A stretch of DNA of 64,000 nt from Turnera subulata (lineage: Eukaryota > Streptophyta > Magnoliopsida > Malpighiales > Passifloraceae): contig JAKUCV010007158.1 in NCBI GenBank assembly GCA_028386065.3, positions 124,001 to 188,000 on the forward strand, read 5' to 3'. The position numbers were made by a program, and so were the translations under genes. Positions 11,868-23,126 of this stretch are shown here, piece by piece. Position 1 is the first letter of the stretch, and each line of letters starts with the position of its first letter. Under the pieces are notes generated by a model. It was not told where the DNA came from. It worked only from the letters and a program-made list of their open reading frames with translations, and did not search any database.

Positions 11868-14800
11868 TGTAACGCCCCGAATTTTCATAATTGGATTTAT
11901 GGAAATTTTTGGAATTTTATTCCAATTTTACCCTTGAGGTATTTTCGAGTTTTAGTCGAGGAAATAAATTATTATGCCTTGGAAATGTCAATTTTAAGTT
12001 GGTATTGTTCATGGTTCGGGTCCCGTGGGAAACGGATTCGAGATGGGGTGAAACGCGATGTTTAACGCGGTTTCTATTGAAACTACGTCGTTTTGGAAAA
12101 GAAAGAGAAAAAAAAAAGAGAGCTGGTCAACGGGGCGGGTTGACCGCGCCAAGCCAAACGACACGACGTCGTTTTGGGCTTGGCGTGTCAAAACCCTAGC
12201 CTGCCCTCCTTTCCCTTTTCTTTTCTCTTTTATTTTTTTCTCTCCTCTTCTTCTTTTCTTCTCTTCTTCTCCCGTCGCCGCTACCCTCTTCCTCTCTTCT
12301 CTCTCTCTTCCTATTTCTCTTTTCCTCTCTCTTTTCCTCCTCTCTTCCACGAAACTCCCTCACCCCGATCGTCCGCTGCCGCCTTTGTTCCCTTGCCTCT
12401 CCACACAGCCGAACCTCTTCTCCTCGCCGTTCATCGCAGTGTCGTCTCTCGCCGCGGCTGAAGCACGTCGCCGCCGCCGCTGCAGTCGGGAGGGGAAAGA
12501 GCCGCGAGCACGGGTGAGTACTCCTGCTCCCTCTCCCTTTTCTTTTCTCGTTTTTGGGTTTCTTTTGTGTTGATGGGTTTTGGTTGTTTGTTGTGGGTTT
12601 TATGGTGGCCAGACGGTGGCGGGTCTGTGTGGGTGTTGTGGCGTTTGTGTTGTTGTTGTTGTGTCGGGTGTGTGTTGTGGTGTTCGGGTTGTTGTTGTTG
12701 TGTTGGGTGTGTGGGTTGACGGTGTCGGGGTGTGTTGCCTAGTTTGTGGACGGTGGTCGGTGTGTTGGTTCGTGTTTGCTGGTGGTTTCTGCTAGATTGC
12801 GGCTGCGGGTCTGTGTTGCAGGCTGGTGCTGTTGTCGGTGCCTTTTCGGACAGTGGGTTGCTTGGTTCGGGTTCGGATCACTTCGGGCTGCCGAGGCTTT
12901 GGAGCTCGGGTCCAGTGTGCGGCAGTGGTGTACTGTTTCTGGACAGGCTCGGCCAGCAAAGCTGTTGCGTTTTTGGACAGGCTCGGGTTTGGTTCTTGGG
13001 CAGTGATTTCCGGTAAGCTTTCCGGTGACTACCCTTTTGTATTAATTCGTTTTGGTTTTCTTGAGAGTGTTGTGTTGTTGAATTGGATGTTTGGGGGATT
13101 GAGACAGATTCGTTCTGGTGGTTTTGGTGAATTCCGGCGAGGTTCACCGGAATCCGGCGAGGCTCGGGAATTTTCCAGCGAAGGCTCAGGTTTTTATTCC
13201 GGCATTAAATGGTATTACCTCGATGTGTAATTTGATGTACATTCATGGCATGTAATAATTAATGTAGGATAATTGTTGTATCGGAAATAAAGGATGTTTA
13301 GTGGAATACCGGGTGCGGGGCTGTGAGTGTGTATAACCGGGATGTTACCGACACGAGTAGAACCATAGGCCGGGAATATTTGGACTCGGGAAAAACCCTT
13401 AAGTGGAAATTGGTCCGAATCGGGCCTAGGCTCGATAATGTGATTTTTATAACTTGATTTGATAACCATTGGACTTAGTTGGGCTTTAGGCCCGGGGACC
13501 CGTTAAGAACATAACGAATGGGCCATAGGCCCGGGGAACTACTTATGGACTTAGTTGGGCTTAAGCCTGGTGAACCTTAGGTCCTGATACTCGGAGTTTA
13601 GGTGAGAGAATATCTTGTCGGGCTTAGACCCGGAAATTACCTAATTGGCTAGTTAGGGTCGGGTTTAACTCAGTTGAGCATTTTAGTTATCATGCATGCA
13701 CGACTTATTGTGATTGTTTGTAATTTGTTGTGTGTTCCGGTATTCAAGCACGGGTAACACCTCAGGAGCTGGAGGATCTGTTTTGGGAAAAGCTCCACAG
13801 GACAATCGTCGTTGAGGTGACTTTATACGTCTTTTTATGTTTGTATGCATGAGCTTGCTAGATTGGTTTGTTTGAGTTGCATGCCCTGTTTGCTAACATG
13901 TTGTGATCCGTATTGTGTGCCTAAGTGTACAATTTGCTTATGAGCATGATCTTTGGATTGTTATGGAATATAACATGTGGAGTGATGTTCTGTGTGATGT
14001 ACTGTGGGTCGGAGACCCGGATATTTGATTGAGATGATTATTCACACAACCCTGTTAGATCACAACTCTTGGCACACATAAACTCATAACTTGTGAATAA
14101 AGATAATGTACAGTAGAAGATAGGCTACTGTGTGCTGATGACCGGTTGGTTCGAGCGGGAAGTGATACCCCTCGGGTTTGCATGCGGGATAGCATGTGGT
14201 AAGCGGATTAGCATATGGGTCTGTAATGACCGATTCTACCTCCCTCCTTCTACCTCTCCATTTCTACCTCCCTCTTTCTCTCTCTCTCTCTCTCTCTCTA
14301 TGGATATGTTTGGGCTTCGTGCCTGGTTTTATTTGGGCTTATGCCTGGTTGTCTCATGAGACGGGACCGAGCTCGACACACACAGTAGGGGGCCCTGAAT
14401 AATAAATTATAATAAGAAAACTTTACACACAACAGATGGAGAATAATGAACTGTTTGCTTGAATGTCTTGGCATGTTAGTACTGGTTGTTGTATGTTTGC
14501 ATACTTGTCTTGTTTCTCTTCTCTCCTTTCGAACTTGTTTTTGCACACCTACATAATTAGATTTATACTGCTCATTGAGTAGGCGACTCACATAATCGCC
14601 AACGTTGTTTTTCAGACTCTTAGTTAGCGTGCAGTCACTTTCTACCCTTCGAGAGTACGGACGTGGTTATCTCAGCAGGTAGGTGTGCTTCTTCTCCCGG
14701 TTGGATCCATAGAGCCGACTTGCATCTCATTTTTACTTTTGCTTTATTTTATCTTTATCTTCCGCTGCATTGGATATTGATGAGATGTCATTTTGATTTT

Positions 14801-15599
14801 GACTGTTTTATCAGCGGGTTGCCGGGATTTGGTATTTGATGATGTATCGGCAGGATGCCGGGTTGACCTGAGGCTTGTTAAGCCAGTTTTGTATTTGTTC
14901 TTTATGACATCTCGGAATATTAAGAATCTCTTTCCAGATAATGTTTTGATATTGGATTTCGTGTCCTGGGTTTCAGGAGTATTTTGGTAATTTCCTTTGT
15001 TTGAGTATTTTATTTGTAAAATTGGGACACGGGTGTTTCACGGTTACCCAATATGTAGTAGAGTTGAGGTATCCCGGTCGGGCACTAGTGTATGGTACAG
15101 TCAGTATTAGATGGTCAATGCATTGCATAGTCGATGGGGTGGACATTTGTATAGTCTGCATTGTTCTTTGTGACTGTATTTGTTATGTGTATTGTTCACT
15201 ACTCGTATGCCGTACTAAAGTGCTCTTGATTGTTAAGCATATGCTATGTTGTTCATCATGGGTTATGTGTCGGTGAGATTATGGAGAATCTCACCCCTCA
15301 CCTGCCCCACCGGCAGGCTACCTTGTTCCTTGTGCAGGTATGCATCATGGCAGGCTGCGGCTTCTCCTCTGACGGATCTGGATCCATAGTTTGCATCGAC
15401 TCGATTCATACTATTGCTGTAATTATTAAATTTGCTTCCGCTGTGCTGTTGATACTGTTGTACCCGAGGTCGGGTGACATGATATTATCTTTGGGCCGTT
15501 GGGCCGAATTTTCGTGTTGTATTTACTATCTGTGCCACGTGTCGGCACTGTTGCTCAGTGATTACTATATGTTGGGTAAATTGAGGTTGGGTTATTTCA
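11868..15599 (+). repeat. Long gypsy-type LTR (about 3.7 kb)
   Basis: It starts TGTAACGCCCCGAATTTTC, a classic plant gypsy LTR start, and ends GGGTTATTTCA just before Copia gag sequence resumes. The right part shares modules with the LTR ending at 9567: a 'CTCACCCCTCACCTGC' block, 'GCAGGCTGCGG' and 'GGATCCATAG'. It contains an AAACCCTAG telo-box-like motif near 12190 followed by a long CT-rich tract (about 12200-12360), then GT-rich DNA (12540-12790) and a CT run at 14277-14298. No 5-bp duplication flanks it (CGGTT on the left, CACAA on the right), so it is more likely the 3' LTR of a larger nested element than a simple solo LTR. Confidence 0.65.
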
Positions 15600-18500
15600 C
15601 ACAAGGCGATGTCACTCAAAGATTTGATCACCCACATCATCATTGAAGATACAAACAAAGGAGAGATGAAAGCAAAAAGCTCAGAGGGAATGACATCCAA
15701 AGCCCATTTAATACAAGGTACCTTTCCTAACAAAAATTCTCGCAGTCACAAGAAGTCTGATTACAAACCTAAGGTTACTAAACCCACTTTCAAAAAGAAA
15801 GGAAAATGTTTTTCTTGTGGAAGGCCAGGTCATTATGCATATCAATGCAGGAATAAGGGAAATGAAAATCCTCCAAAAGCAAAAGCCAACTTGGTGGAAG
15901 GAGATTAAATTATAGCTGCGGTCATTTTCCAAGCTTATCTTATGGCGGATTTGAAAGAATGGGTGGTAGACTCTGGAGCTACCAGGCACATTTGTGCAAA
16001 TAAAGAAGCTTTTACCTCCTACAGTCCAGTGGGGGAAGAGGAAGAACATGTATATCTTGGAAATTCCCGAACTACTAAAGTGCAAGGGAAAGGAAAAGTT
16101 CTTCTAAAGCTCACATCTGGTAAGACATTGGCTTTGAATGATGTGCTACATGTGCCTGAGATTCGGGCAAATTTAGTGTCCGTATCTTTGTTAGGAAAAG
16201 GGGGAATTAAAGTGTCATTCGAATCTGACAAAATCGTAATGACTAAGAATAATGTGTTTGTGGGAAAGGGTTATTGTAATCAGGGTCCCTTTGTACTGAA
16301 TGTTGCTAATATTAATACATGTGCTTTTGCTTACTTGATTGAGTCGTTTGATATATGGCATGCTAGATTAGGACATGTTAGTGCTCCTTACAGTCAAAAG
16401 TTACAAAATGAAGACTTGATTTATGTTTCCAACAAAACATCTATAGCAAAATGCATAATATGTGCTGAAACTAAGCAAACAAAGAAACCATGTGCATCTG
16501 TGCATAATAGGGAAAGTGAATTGCTTAGTCTAGTTCACACAGACTTAGGAGATTTAAAGCAAACTATGACTAGAGGTGGAAAAAGATATTACGTTACCTT
16601 TATTGATGATTTCTCTAGATACACTAAGGTATACTTACTTAGAAATAAAGATGAAGCCTTTAACATGTTCTTAATATATAAAGCTGAAGTAGAAAATCAG
16701 TTAAATAAAAGGATTAAGAGAATTAGATCAGATGGAGGTGGTGAATATATCTTATTTGATGGGTTTTGTGAAAAAGAAGGAATAATCCATAAAACTACTC
16801 CACCTTACTCACCTCAATCAAATAGTGTAGCAGAACGTAAAAATAGAACCTTGAAAGAAATGATGAATAGCTTACTTGTTAGTAGTTCTACACCTGATAA
16901 TCTTTGGGGAGAGGCTATTCTTTCAGCATGTCATTTACAAAATAGGATCCCATACAAGAAAACTAGTAAGACACCTTTTGAACTTTGGAAAGGTTACAAA
17001 CCTAATCTTAAATATCTTAAAGTGTGGGGGTGTCTAGCTAAGGTCATGCATCCTGATCTCAAAAAGAGAAAATTAGGGTCAAAGGCATCTGATTGCATGT
17101 TTATAGGATATAATGAACATAGTGCTGCATATAGATTTCTTGTTTTGAAAAGTGATGTGCTTGATGCAAACACTATTGTTGAAACCAAAAATGCAGAATT
17201 TTTTAAGAATAGGCTTCCTTTAAAATCAGAAAATATGATAGTTGCACCATCACAGAAAGATTCAAATAGTAACACAGATGACCTTGATAATCAATCTATA
17301 ACCTTACGAAGAAGTAAGAGAGCAAGAAAAATTACTTCATTTGGAAATGACTTTTATACATTCTTTGTTGAAAATGATCTTTTAACTTACACTGAAGCTA
17401 TGTCATCTACTGATTCTATTTTGTGGAAAGAAGCTATCAAAGCTGAAATTGATTCTATAGAGCAAAATAGAACTTGGGTGCTAGTTGATTTGCCTCCAGG
17501 AACTAAACCTATAGGTTGTAAATGGATCTTTAGGAAGAAGTTTAAACCTGATGGCTCCATTGACAAATACAAAGCTAGATTGGTTGCAAAAGGGTACACT
17601 CAAAAGCAAAATATTGATTATTTTGACACATTTACTCCTGTGACTAGAATTGCTTCAATTCGTGCTTTGATTGCCTTAGCTTCAGTACATAATTTCTTTA
17701 TACATCAAATGGATGTAAAAACTGCATTTTTGAGTGGTGATTTAGAAGAGAAAATCTATATGGTACAACCTGAAGGTCTTGTCACTCATGGTCAAGAAAA
17801 CAAAGTATGTAAATTGGTCAAATCATTATATAGCTTGAAGCAAGCACCTAAGCAGTGGCATGAGAAATTTGACCAAGTTTTGATTGATAATGGCTTTACA
17901 TTTGTGGAAGTTGATAAATGTGTATATACAAAAGTAATAAATGGTGATTGTATCATTATTTGCTTATATGTGGATGATATGTTGATATTTGGTAACAATC
18001 TTGCTATTGTTTGTGATACCAAGTCTTTTCTTTCTGCTCAATTTGATATGAAAGATTTGGATGAAGCAAGTGTTATATTGGGAGTTCAAATCATTTGGGA
18101 AGGTGATAGTATCATACTATCACAAGAATATTACGTTGAGAAACTTCTAAAGAAGTTTGGACATTTTGATGTCAAGCCAGTACACACCCCTAATGATGCT
18201 AACTCGCAATTAAAGAAACACAGAGGAAATCCAGTATCTCAATCTGAGTATGCTCAAATTATTGCAAGTTTGTTGCATTTAATAAACTATACAAGACCTG
18301 ACATAGCTTATGCTGTGGGAAGATTGAGTCGGTATACCCATAATCCCAATAATGAGCATTCAGCTGCCTTAAAAAGATTATTGAGATATCTGAGAGGTAC
18401 CATGAACTATGGTATACATTATACAGGAAAACCCGCTGTATTAGAAGGATACAGCGATGCCAATTGGATCTCTGATTCCGATGAAGTTAAATCCACTAGT

Positions 18501-18920
18501 GGTTATGTGTTCACCCCTGGTGGTGGTGCAATAACATAGAAGTCAGCTAAGCAAACTATAATTGCTAGATCAACAATGGAATTAGAGTTTGTAGCTTTAG
18601 AGCTAGCTGGCAATGAGGCTGAGTGGTTGAGAAATTTGCTAGCAAATATTCCTGTGGGAATAAAGCCTACACCGTCAGTGTCTATGCATTGTGATAGTAA
18701 GGCAGGAATAGACAATGCAAAGAAAACAAGCTACAATAGAAAAAATAGACACACACGGTTGAGACAAAGTGTGGTAAAACAACTGTTGAAAGATGGAATT
18801 ATATCCATAGATTATGTGAAGTCAGAGATGAATTTGGCAGATCCTCTGACAAAGCTCCTGGGGAGAAAATTGATTAATGAAACATCGAGGGGAATGGGAC
18901 TTTTGCCACTTGGAAATTAA
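15600..18920 (+). pseudogene. pol: Copia gag-pol polyprotein with two in-frame stops
   Basis: One frame runs from 15600 to 18920 and is broken by TAA at 15906-15908 (between gag and protease) and TAG at 18537-18539 (where the family has the Trp of the RNase H WKSAKQ motif). The gag end carries the zinc knuckle CFSCGRPGHYAYQC. Protease reads [12 protein letters not shown]. The integrase zinc domain has HARLGHVS and CIICAETKQ. The integrase core has [14 protein letters not shown] and [11 protein letters not shown] (the D, D, E residues). RT has [21 protein letters not shown] and YVDDMLIF. RNase H has [19 protein letters not shown]. Apart from the stops the frame is intact over about 3.3 kb, so inactivation is fairly recent. 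The first roughly 200 gag codons are missing. Confidence 0.92.
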
Positions 18921-18937
18921 CGGTGATGGGAACCCAA

Positions 18938-18942
18938 CCTGC
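18938..18942. other. Target-site duplication CCTGC, left copy
   Basis: CCTGC directly precedes TGTTAGAAC at 18943. The same five bases follow the right LTR at 27009-27013. They show a single integration into the Copia 3' region. Confidence 0.95.
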
Positions 18943-20367
18943 TGTTAGAACAATAGCCCTTCGCTAGAGGGGGGTGAATAGCGATAATCGAATTGAAAAC
19001 GAAATAGGCAGGAATTGAATGCGGAACTTAAAGAATGAAGGACACAAAGATTTTTATACTGGTTCACACACAACTAACTTGTGGCTAATCCAGTCCTTCA
19101 AGTCTCTCTTGAAGATTTCACTATCTATGTTAAGCTTACGGGTGCTTAACAAACCGTTACAACCTGAGAGTTCAAGTCACATGAACCTCAATATACTTGC
19201 TTGAAGATACCTCACTTCAAGACTTTCTAGGATTTCTAATCACAAGAATCCTACTCTCTTGCTTAAGGATACCACACCTTAAGGCTTCTCTCAAGGGAAC
19301 AATCCTCCCTTGTGGTGTATGAATAACACTTACAATCTCTCAAGCAAAACTCTCTAATAGAGTGGATATGAGTACAAAGGAAAGCTCTATTGAACAACTC
19401 AGAATTCTCACAAGTTATAGCTCAAAAATTTGTTGAATGATTTTCAAAGAATGCTTGAATGTAGATGTGAGTTGATCAAATGAAAATGAGGTTTAAGGCC
19501 TCTATTTATAGTCTAAAAGATGCATATGATCATTGGGAACAATTTCTGAAACCTTTATGAAAGTTTAGCATGTTTGTCTGAAAAAGGTTTCTGCCCATAA
19601 CGGCACAACATCGATGTTTTGATCAAGAACATCGATGTTTCGCCGTTGCATTTAAATAATTGAGCCAACGGCTAGTAAAACATCGATGTTGAATTTTAGA
19701 ACATCGATGTTTTCATACACAACATCGATGTTCTTCATTGCAACATCGATGTTTTTTGGCTTCGCAAAAATATGATGAAAAAGGGTCTTTGCCAGAACAT
19801 CGATGTTGGAAAATGAAACATCGATGTTTTGTGAAACATCGATGTTTAATTGGCCAACATCGATGTTTTTTGGCTTCGGCAAAATTTTATTTCAAAGACA
19901 GGTTTTCATGAACATCGATGTTGGATTGTAAACATCGATGTTTTGACCAACGGTCACAAGAACATCGATGTTTTATAATCCAACATCGATGTTTTCTTGC
20001 TACTGCCAAAAAGATTTTAAAATCGACTTGATGCAACATCGATGTTGTTCTAAGAACATCGATGTTTTGAACTCAAAAACCAGTTTTATGACTTACATGA
20101 TTTATGAAATGCATGAGGAAAATGATTTTTGGTTTGAGCATTAACTTGGAGTACTTGAGTTACCATTTACAAGGATTTCCTATAGATGAACTCTCTATAT
20201 ATCTTCATCCTTGTTGCTTCAAATCTTGTACTCCTTTGTCTTAGACTTGTGCTTCATTGATTGATGTCTTTTTGCTTTTCTTCAAGGAATGAATTCATGA
20301 ATGGAGCTTTGGTTAGTTTGTCATTATCAAAACCCTGAAATGAAACATGGAAGCATTAGTCCTAACA
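18943..20367 (-). repeat. 3' LTR of the Sirevirus-like element (1,425 bp)
   Basis: Nearly identical to 25561-27008. In sense it starts TGTTAGGACTAATGC and ends GGGCTATTGTTCTAACA. A TATAAATAGA box lies on the minus strand at 19501-19510, with the palindrome array upstream of it in U3. Differences from the other LTR include a replaced segment near 19880-19930. Confidence 0.95.
19607..20066. repeat. Palindrome array 1: 16 copies of AACATCGATGTT in eight pairs
   Basis: Exact 12-mers start at 19607, 19628, 19679, 19700, 19721, 19742, 19796, 19817, 19835, 19856, 19911, 19931, 19961, 19982, 20035 and 20055. Paired starts are 20 or 21 bp apart, leaving 8-9 bp of unrelated spacer. The 12-mer equals its own reverse complement and has one central CpG. 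The array lies in U3, about 100 bp upstream of the TATA box. Confidence 0.97.
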
Positions 20368-20525
20368 ATTTCCCCCTTTTTGATAATGACAAACTCATGT
20401 TAGTATATGCCAAGTTTTATGAGTTCTTAAGGGAGATTAATTCCCCCTATATTTTTCAACTTTTCAATTCATGATTCCCCCTGACTTGGTGCATATACTT
20501 ACTTGATTATTTTCCCCCTTTTGTC
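20368..20525 (-). other. Multiple polypurine tracts before the 3' LTR
   Basis: On the minus strand AAAAAGGGGGAAAT abuts the LTR start. Further AGGGGGAA(T/A) tracts occur near 20442-20449, 20475-20481 and 20511-20519. A series of similar purine tracts upstream of the 3' LTR is a known trait of Sireviruses. The one next to the LTR is the likely working primer. Confidence 0.8.
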
Positions 20526-20621
20526 ATTAGCAAAAAGAAACAACAATAAGAAGCATTTGATTCAATTTAAAAGATACTTAAACATGAAAGACATAAATTT
20601 AAACAAAGCAAAAAAAAAATC

Positions 20622-21875
20622 CTAAAAGGATGGGCTAAGGTCATCATCATCATCATTATTATCCTCATGGTCTTCATCTTCTTCATCATCTTCTTCTTGC
20701 TCAATGTCCATGGGAGCATAGTCCTCATCCTCCTCATCATCATTATCATCCTCATTACCACCAAAATCGTAACCTTGGTAGTATGGTGGAGGATTGTAGT
20801 TGATGTGATCAAAATAGGCACGCAGGTCATGTCCTTGCCTTTGTACTTCTATGTCGATTCTTTCAATTGACCTTCCTAAGCTGCGTAGAGTGGCCGCAAT
20901 TGAGTCGAGGGTAGCGCCAGGAGGTCGAGGAGCAGGTGCAGGAAGAGCAAGGAAAGAGCCTGCTTGAGATGCTTCGGCTTGTTGCTCTGCGGGTTGGTGA
21001 GGCGGTTGAGCTCCCTCAGCAGCTTGTCCGGTTCTGAATGTGGCATCGGATATTGCCCAAGACTTGGCTGCCGTGGTGAGGGTGTCTTCCAACGGATTAA
21101 GACCTGCGCTAAGCAGAATATCGGTGACCAGAAACGCATAGGGCAGTGGATGGTCGGTGTTGGCCTGTTCCGCCATGTGCATGAAAACGAGTCGTCCCCA
21201 ATTAATGGGTGCACCGTGTAGAATGGCGTGAAGAATCTTCTCGTCTTCAATGGTCATGGTGGTGTGACTCCCTGCTCGTGGTTTGATCACACGGGTGACA
21301 AGATAGAACAGCACACGATATTCCGGATTAATCGAATGAATGGTGGGACGGCCGGAACGATTCCTCTTTACTTCTGTGATGCCAAGCTCTGCAAGAAGAG
21401 GAATCTCATACTGAGTAAGAAAATGATCTCCCCCATAGCCGGATATATCGTGCCCTTGGACGGGCAATTTTGCGAATGCCCCGAATTGCTCCAAGGTGAG
21501 TTGGATGACCTTTCCATTGATTTGAGCAGATAGAACCTCTCCTTCCCGAGTTAATGTCGAGTAGAATGCCCAGATGGAGTCGGCATTGAACTCATGTCTG
21601 CTTCTGGTGACAAACTCCCAAAGGTGGGATTGTTGAAGAAGTCTGGGTAGGTTTGTGTATTGCTTTTCTTGTGGATATTCAGCAGGTAGATATCTAGGAG
21701 GTGCAATGTTTCTTTTGGCAAAGAGGGTGTTGTATCGATGTAGCTGTGAACGGGAAGTGAACCAGATATGAGTTCCTTCCACAGGGTATTGGTTCCCTGA
21801 GCTAGATGAGCTCCTTCTCTTGGTGGGATGCTCTTGAAGAGGATCTTTGCCTTTAGAGCTTCTTCTACTAGCCAT
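20622..21875 (-). CDS. Internal ORF of 417 codons, putative plant transposon-type protein
   Basis: This is an intact ORF with an excellent plant start context (AAACACCATGGCT). An N-terminal basic, serine-rich stretch (MASRRSSKGKDP) is followed by a globular part with RHEFNADSIWAFYSTL and INGKVIQLTLEQFGAFAKL. These resemble the 'putative plant transposon protein' domain found in many plant retroelement ORFs (PF20167 by my recollection, unverified). Next come an Ala/Pro/Gln linker (about residues 285-325), a short helical segment (SIAATLRSLGRSIERIDIE), and a very acidic Asp/Glu tail (about 370-417). No signal peptide or transmembrane helix is evident, so it does not look like a classical envelope protein. 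It occupies the position of the extra ORF of Sireviruses. Its own TATA box and a nearby palindrome array suggest separate transcription. Function unknown. Confidence 0.75.
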   Translation of the reverse strand: MASRRSSKGKDPLQEHPTKRRSSSSSGNQYPVEGTHIWFTSRSQLHRYNTLFAKRNIAPPRYLPAEYPQEKQYTNLPRLLQQSHLWEFVTRSRHEFNADSIWAFYSTLTREGEVLSAQINGKVIQLTLEQFGAFAKLPVQGHDISGYGGDHFLTQYEIPLLAELGITEVKRNRSGRPTIHSINPEYRVLFYLVTRVIKPRAGSHTTMTIEDEKILHAILHGAPINWGRLVFMHMAEQANTDHPLPYAFLVTDILLSAGLNPLEDTLTTAAKSWAISDATFRTGQAAEGAQPPHQPAEQQAEASQAGSFLALPAPAPRPPGATLDSIAATLRSLGRSIERIDIEVQRQGHDLRAYFDHINYNPPPYYQGYDFGGNEDDNDDEEDEDYAPMDIEQEEDDEEDEDHEDNNDDDDDLSPSF

Positions 21876-21990
21876 GGTGTTTAGGAAAGGGAGAAGAATT
21901 CAAGCAAAAGAGGAGAGAAGGTTGTATGAAGATTATGCAAAGGATGAAGAGAATCAGATTGTAGGTGAGAAGGAGAAGAAAAAGTTTGAG

Positions 21991-21998
21991 TTTTTATA
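21991..21998 (-). promoter_or_regulatory. TATA box for the internal 417-codon ORF
   Basis: On the minus strand CTCTATAAAAACTC lies about 116-123 bases upstream of the ATG at 21875 and is followed by a CT-rich leader. The palindrome array begins 55 bp further upstream (22053). Arrangement and spacing resemble the LTR promoter of the same element. Confidence 0.7.
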
Positions 21999-22052
21999 GA
22001 GGAGCCAAAAAGCTAGCCGTTGTGAGCAGTAACGGCTAGTTTTTAACGACAA

Positions 22053-22566
22053 AACATCGATGTTTTCACCCAGAACATCGATGTTGAGGCTCCCCAACGG
22101 CTATATTTTTTAAAACTGTAACGTTCAAACATCGATGTTTTTCAGAGAACATCGATGTTTTTGGGACCAACGGCTATATTTTTAAACGGTAACTTCTCAA
22201 CATCGATGTTTTAACTGAAACATCGATGTTTTTTGCTCTCGGCCAAAAAACCCATTTTTGCAAACATCGATGTTTGTATTAAAACATCGATGTTTTTGGT
22301 ATACTGCCAATCTGATGGTTAAGCACTATGGTTAAACATCGATGTTGGTGTCAAAAACATCGATGTTTTTAGCACTCGACATTTTTGAAAATCAACGCAT
22401 ACGTGCAAACATCGATGTTGGGTGTTTTGAACATCGATGTTATGAGGAAGAATTTGAAAGACTTACCTGAACATCGATGTTTCGATACTAAACATCGATG
22501 TTTTTGTCATTCTGCCACTCGTGTGATGCATCCAACATCGATGTTGGTCAGCGGAACATCGATGTT
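22053..22566. repeat. Palindrome array 2: 16 copies of AACATCGATGTT in eight pairs, upstream of the internal promoter
   Basis: Exact 12-mers start at 22053/22074, 22128/22148, 22199/22219, 22263/22283, 22335/22356, 22408/22430, 22470/22491 and 22534/22555. The within-pair distance is 20-22 bp, and between pairs it is 40-54 bp. Spacers differ from those in the LTR arrays, so this is not simply a recent copy of the LTR block. Confidence 0.97.
22461..22469 (-). promoter_or_regulatory. Consensus 5' splice donor (CAG|GTAAGT) beside a palindrome pair
   Basis: ACTTACCTG on the + strand reads CAGGTAAGT in the element's sense orientation, a perfect donor consensus. The same nine bases plus a similar palindrome pair occur at 24040-24081, so a module of about 50 bp is duplicated. 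A spliced RNA is possible, but no partner acceptor is proven. Confidence 0.4.
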
Positions 22567-23032
22567 TTCGCTATTTGCTTAGTAAGGTCCTTGCTTGTTC
22601 AACTGTGCTTGTCGTCCGAATCGAGCTGTCCCTACAAAACAGATTTAGTAGAGCCTCGGGTGCTCAAATTAGCAATGGATAATACACGAGTTATGGAGAT
22701 GAAAGATGTTGTAACAATTTCAAGAGATGGTAAGTATCCCTCTGCCACTAAGAGACATTTTCTTCTTGTCGTCAGTGCACCGGGCTCGAGAAATTGTCTT
22801 GTCGGTTGGACTTTGATAGTCTCCGATACCTAGCTAAATGGACAGTAAATCCCGTGTCGGATCAATAATGCAATTTAGGCCTGAATTTTCAACAAAGCAG
22901 ATATTTGATTAGCTACAAAATTGGAGGTTAGTAATAATGAACTTGGCGTTTCTATTTGGCGGAGAATCTCTTAAGCTCTGCCAAGTGTGGTAGGGGTCTG
23001 CCCTTGGAAGAATGACACCGCACATTTGGTTC

Positions 23033-23040
23033 TATAAAAG
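23033..23040 (+). promoter_or_regulatory. TATA box before the plus-strand ORF
   Basis: TTCTATAAAAGACAGG lies 87-94 bp upstream of the ATG at 23127. It is the right distance for a plant core promoter with a leader of roughly 60 bases. Confidence 0.5.
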
Positions 23041-23126
23041 ACAGGGATTAAGCTCATTAGACAGAAAATTATTAGCCAACTTCAAAGAAAGAGAGATTAG
23101 TAAAAAAAATCAAAAGTAAAGAGAAA

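Noticed and set aside
12058..12573. Ser/Phe/Leu-rich frames in the long LTR
   Set aside because: Translation of a CT-rich leader tract. Composition bias explains the open frames.
11868..15599. Simple solo LTR inserted into Copia gag
   Set aside because: The flanking five bases do not match and no Copia sequence is found directly to its left.
19652..19882. Minus-strand frame with repeated NIDV residues, and the matching frame at 26272-26577
   Set aside because: It is the palindrome read in one frame. Other frames give HRC and TSM repeats, which shows the pattern is DNA-level and not coding.
20622..21875. Classical envelope protein
   Set aside because: The position fits the extra Sirevirus ORF, but no signal peptide, membrane helix or coiled-coil fusion region is visible.
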